Positions 7,533 through 10,506 of a stretch of DNA of 10,506 nt are shown here, in pieces. The notes beneath the pieces were generated by a model that was not told the origin of the DNA, ran no database searches, and saw nothing but the letters and a program-made list of their open reading frames with translations. Source of the DNA: Euperipatoides rowelli. Its lineage: Eukaryota; Onychophora; Udeonychophora; Euonychophora; Peripatopsidae. The stretch lies in assembly GCA_003024985.2 (NCBI GenBank), contig PXIH01S0004999.1; one strand, given 5' to 3'. The first letter of the stretch is position 1. The number at the start of each line of letters is the position of its first letter. Both the position numbers and the translations under genes were made by a program.

Positions 7533-7729
7533 TGCAGACCTTAAATTTATTATCCAAACTAGATTAAAATACAAGTGTACCAGTATGGATTTGTTAGATC
7601 CTATATATTAATCACACAATCAGTGATGTAGGCCTAGACTGGTCCATCTGGTAAATGTCCTGATGGCCTGGCTTCCATAACCTGATTCTTCCTGGCTTAA
7701 CTTTCTGATCAATTTTGTTATCTAAGCAG
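7533..7729. other. Spacer with a short G+C-richer stem-loop
   Basis: The stretch contains GGTCCATCTGG at 7641-7651, which can pair with CCTGATGGCC at 7659-7668 apart from one mismatch and one bulge. No gene is visible. Confidence 0.45.
7722..7729. repeat. Left target-site duplication of the hAT element
   Basis: CTAAGCAG directly before the terminal TAGGGAT. The right partner at 8422-8429 is CTGAGCAG, identical at 7 of 8 bases; eight bases is the duplication length typical of hAT transposons. Confidence 0.8.
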
Positions 7730-7740
7730 TAGGGATGAAG

Positions 7741-7826
7741 CGAATATTCATTTTGGCCGAATACCAAATACCGACTATTCGGCCATTAACAAAGCCCGAA
7801 TACTGAATACTCGGCTGAATATCTAT
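7741..7826. promoter_or_regulatory. Left subterminal motif cluster of the hAT element
   Basis: CGAATA at 7741, GGCCGAATA at 7755-7763, its reverse complement TATTCGGCC at 7776-7784, CCCGAATAC from 7795, and a related CGGCTGAATA near 7812-7821. In hAT elements such short subterminal repeats are known to bind transposase; here this role is inferred from position and repetition. Confidence 0.6.
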
Positions 7827-8336
7827 CCTATTTATTTTATTAGTCAAAACAACCTATTGATAGCCTTTAAAGATGTTCGATTTTAAGCAATGCCATATCG
7901 GAGAGAAATATTTCTCCCCACACAATAAGGTCATGTTCTTAAACAATCAAGAATGAACAAGTGTGACGCTGCTACTTAGACGTTCTCATAAAACAATATT
8001 AATGAATAGATTGTTATTCTATTCAAAATAATTAGTTGAAGATAATAAAAAAAAAACAGACTATGGCAGTTTTGTAATGAATTTGTAAATTCCAGGGCAC
8101 AGTAAGCTATAATAATACAGATAATAACCGGCCTTACTTTCCCTGAATCCCGTATGATGCATTGCATTCATAATAAAATGCTAGCACTCCTCTCTCCCGA
8201 TGCATTCATAAAGGTACACTAACTATTGGAATTTGATTTTCTAAAATACAACAGGACCGCACCTTATTTTCTAACATTTATTTAAGGAAAAACTCCCTTC
8301 CTCACTTGTTTAATATAACAAGGAGATGACTAATAT

Positions 8337-8395
8337 TTGGCCGAAAACAGATTGTAAATGGCCAAATAACGAATATTATGAAACCCGACCGAATA
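8337..8395. promoter_or_regulatory. Right subterminal motif cluster of the hAT element
   Basis: GGCCGAA at 8339-8345, GGCCAAATA at 8360-8368, CGAATA at 8370-8375 and ACCGAATA at 8388-8395. These mirror the cluster at the left end. Confidence 0.55.
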
Positions 8396-8421
8396 CTAAC
8401 AAAATATTTGTTTTATCCCTA

Positions 8422-8429
8422 CTGAGCAG
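8422..8429. repeat. Right target-site duplication of the hAT element
   Basis: CTGAGCAG directly after the terminal ATCCCTA; it matches the left duplication except at the third base. Confidence 0.8.
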
Positions 8430-9825
8430 TCTGTTGTAAGTTATACAAGTCTGTTATTATTACAGTATTATTATTATTATTTTTATTTCAATAATTGCTA
8501 CTGTTTATGAAAAAAAACCTTTTTGAATAAGTTAATTTTAAGATATTTATATTGTAGCCTATATCTGGCAAATTTCTGTTAGAGATGTAAGATAGGTTAT
8601 ATTTAAATTATTTTCTTTTCAATAATAAATTATAATTTCTCTTTTATTTTCTAATTCTACGTTAAAACAAGCGATATATTTGATTCGCTTAATTTTAAAA
8701 TCTTAAAATTTATCAGTAATCTCTTAAATGAGTTACCGAATTTACCAGTACTTCAATATTGCCGCATAATAAAATCGTGAATCATATTTACAAGAAATTT
8801 ATAGTAAATGCATCATGAAATAGTATATCCTAAATAATAGAGAATTAATTTATTCTATCCCAAAACAGTGAAAGTAGTGGCAAAGCACTTCAAATTATGC
8901 TCACTTGGTCCTTTATTGTTAAACTTTCTTCAAATTTCAAAATCTATAGTTCTAAGTAAGAATTTGGTATTATTACTGCTAATTTTAAAAAGGAATTATT
9001 ACAGTATTTTCTTTTCCAGTATATTTTGTGAATGAATTACAATTGACTGTTAACAGTTTTTTTAGCTTGTCGCTGGGTCACGTGAATGATGTCTTAACTA
9101 CCAAAAAAAAACCAATGACATATGTTTTTTTTAATGGCAAATGGCTACAAAGGATGTTTTTTTCTCTTCCGTCAGAGTTGATGAACTTGACTCCCATTTC
9201 TATTCAGTTAGTAAAACTCAAAATTGTAATCGCAGTGCTAGACATGACTCATTTAATGTGACAGAAACACAACTAAACTACTTTTCAATATCTAATCTTG
9301 TTACATTTTACTGATCTTGCCTATATTTTTATTAACAAAATACATATTTAAAAACTCAAATCAAACTTTGTTTTCGTAAATAAATTTTGGAACCCATATC
9401 TATTTAATAAGCTTTTTTTTTTTGAGGGGGAGGGGTTGCATCTTATTTCTGTATTTAAGGGATACAATGAACATGGTGATCCATGCTGATTTGTTTCTTT
9501 AAAGCATCCTTACATTAGCCTACTCAAGTTTGAGAAATGTTGATATATAGGTTATATTTTGTTTAAACATTGTTTTTACAATTTGCTCATTTTTTTCTTA
9601 TTTCCATTCCTACTATTATTTGATTAAAGCACACAACTAACATAATTTCTTTACTTAAAAAAAGAAATAAAAATAGGAACGTCTGTATCCGTGAAATCAA
9701 GCTCCCGATTAATTAACTTATTTTCCTCATGCATGTTGCATATTTTTACAGTTTTGAAAAGATCAGTGGTATCTCTCTCTGTACTTTGAATAAAAATACT
9801 GAAACGAATTGGTCCGTTCCACTAG
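8430..9825. other. A+T-rich spacer, no supported gene
   Basis: About 1.4 kb with no recognisable gene. It has a short ATT microsatellite at 8466-8481. The 77-codon open frame at 9028-9261 has long phenylalanine and lysine stretches that reflect T and A runs, matches no known family and is not called. Confidence 0.5.
8466..8481 (+). repeat. (ATT)n microsatellite
   Basis: About five ATT/TTA repeats followed by a T-rich tail. Confidence 0.7.
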
Positions 9826-10160
9826 CTTTTTTTTTCACCAGCAACCACAGACTACTGGCGAATTACACTCTGCAGTATTGAACATAAATTAAATGCAAAA
9901 CATATCATGAAGACTTTAGATAAATGTATAGAGACCCTACTGAATTACCAAACAGTCTTCCTACAAATAGATCAGTAGACAATCATGTGTTCACAACAAG
10001 GAGAATTCTGGAAGAAGTCAGGGAAAATAAACTATATGCTAGCCTTAGACGTGGAAAAAGCATTTGACTATGTGGATCATGGAGCACAATCACAATCTTA
10101 AAACTCTATTTCTTACTAAATAGAATCATCAATGTCTGCCTTTATGGTGTGATGGTGTAA
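9826..10160 (+). pseudogene. Non-LTR retrotransposon reverse transcriptase, frameshifted fragment
   Basis: Translation with frame changes recovers the front half of a LINE reverse transcriptase. In the frame of 9856 comes TTDYWRITLCSIEHKL, matching the WRPI(T/S)L block, then DKCIETLLNYQTVF, matching the Q-x-G-F block, up to a stop at 9976. In the frame of 9966 comes NRSVDNHVFTTRRILEE, the GRS-xx-DN block, through VRENKLY. The reading then returns to the first frame for MLALDVEKAFDYVDH, which is motif A; its catalytic aspartate is codon 10048-10050. Another shift gives LKTLFLTK, then after a stop RIINVCLYGVMV, typical of the part that follows motif A. Motif B and the motif C (F/Y-A-D-D) do not follow. 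At least three frame breaks and several stops make it a dead copy. The clade is not resolved. Sequence evidence for homology is strong, though no search could be run. Confidence 0.85.
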
Positions 10161-10167
10161 CATAAGA

Positions 10168-10210
10168 TTATACAATACAGTAACAGCTCCCAGGGCACTG
10201 CATTGTATAA
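10168..10210. repeat. Stem-loop between the two LINE remnants
   Basis: TTATACAATACAGT (10168-10181) and ACTGCATTGTATAA (10197-10210) pair at 13 of 14 positions around a 15-base loop. It starts eight bases after the last recognisable reverse-transcriptase block. Confidence 0.75.
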
Positions 10211-10249
10211 AAACAGCAGTTTTGACAAAAGCAAACAAGGTATGTTTGA

Positions 10250-10447
10250 GACAGATGGACTGAAAGACAAGGTGGTGGTGTGTTNTTTTATGTTAAAGAG
10301 GACATTAATATTATGATTTCTGAAAGGTTTGATATAAACGAGGTTGGTAAGGATGTTGAGTCGTTGTGGATAGAAATAGAAGATATTAAGGGGACAAAAA
10401 TATTGTTAGGAAATTGTTATAGGCCACCAGGAGTGAATGTAATATGA
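10250..10447 (+). pseudogene. Non-LTR retrotransposon endonuclease domain, partial
   Basis: The frame opened by the stop at 10247-10249 reads DRWTERQGGGV, then FYVKEDINI, VESLWIEIED, KILLGNCYRPPGVNV and a stop at 10445-10447. GGGV-x-x-Y-V-K, the E-S-L-W segment and C-Y-R-P-P are hallmark blocks of the apurinic-like endonuclease at the start of LINE open frame 2 in CR1, L2 and Jockey-group elements. About 65 residues of a domain that is normally over 200 are present: the catalytic residues of the flanking blocks (N-terminal E and the C-terminal SDH) are missing. The codon containing base 10285 (N) encodes an unknown residue. Stops at both ends mark it as broken. Because it lies after reverse-transcriptase sequence, not before, it comes from a separate insertion. 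Confidence 0.88.
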
Positions 10448-10506
10448 TAAACAATAATTGGGTGAATTACAGTTTACGGTTCCCCCTTTTTTATTGGCTG
10501 TCAAAT
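10448..10506. other. Window end, no assignable feature
   Basis: The last 59 bases contain no recognisable continuation of the endonuclease in any frame I could follow. Confidence 0.4.

Larger units (their letters stand above)
7730..8421. mobile_element. hAT non-autonomous transposon, 692 bp
   Basis: The left end reads TAGGGATGAAGCGAATATT and the right end read inwards is TAGGGATAAAACAAATATT, so the 19-base termini match at 15 positions. Flanking CTAAGCAG and CTGAGCAG form an 8-bp target duplication with one substitution, and TAGGGATG-like ends with CGAATA-rich subterminal parts are known from hAT families in animals. Subterminal GGCCGAATA-like words are clustered at both ends. The interior is A+T-rich and holds no transposase; a 63-codon minus-strand frame at 7976-8167 is not credible as one. 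The element would depend on a transposase supplied elsewhere. The single mismatch in the duplication and the diverged termini suggest an old insertion. Confidence 0.9.

Noticed and set aside
9028-9261. 77-codon plus-strand open frame
   Set aside because: Composition is dictated by T and A runs, no family is recognisable, and no flanking coding signals are visible.

Overview
The window is very A+T-rich, intron- or intergenic-like eukaryotic DNA, with long homopolymer runs, palindromes, tandem repeats and many decayed mobile elements. The hAT-type inverted-repeat elements, a tRNA-derived SINE-like unit and fragments of non-LTR retrotransposons point to an animal genome. An invertebrate seems most likely, but the sequence does not settle the lineage. 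One unresolved base (N at 10285) suggests a draft assembly. I find no intact host protein-coding gene, no rRNA and no functional tRNA. The longer open frames are mostly chance, or products of repeats whose period is close to a multiple of three.

Layout from left to right: 285-461 is a decayed copy (copy 1) of an inverted-repeat element. 650-1096 is a hAT-like non-autonomous element with 15-bp terminal inverted repeats, filled by a minisatellite of about 53 bp in six copies. 2193-2905 is a satellite array of nine units of about 80 bp; its first six units form two copies of a three-unit higher-order repeat. 3650-3710 holds two perfect palindromes, directly followed at 3712-4182 by three tandem copies of a unit of about 190 bp, the last one internally deleted. 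5069-5248 is a tRNA-derived SINE-like unit with A and B boxes. 5491-5747 is the best copy (copy 2) of the inverted-repeat element also seen at 285-461, and 5958-6046 is a third, internal fragment. 7267-7532 is a weaker inverted-repeat candidate. 7730-8421 is a well-delimited non-autonomous hAT element with an 8-bp target duplication (7 of 8 matching). 9826-10160 is a frameshifted reverse-transcriptase remnant, and 10250-10447 is the endonuclease remnant of a non-LTR retrotransposon. Their order is the reverse of that in an intact element, so they come from two insertions.

Nothing here forms an operon or pathway. The window is best read as a graveyard of small transposons and satellites. The most useful results are the delimited hAT element, the inverted-repeat family present three times, the higher-order satellite, and the two LINE remnants at the right edge, which the open-frame lengths alone would miss.
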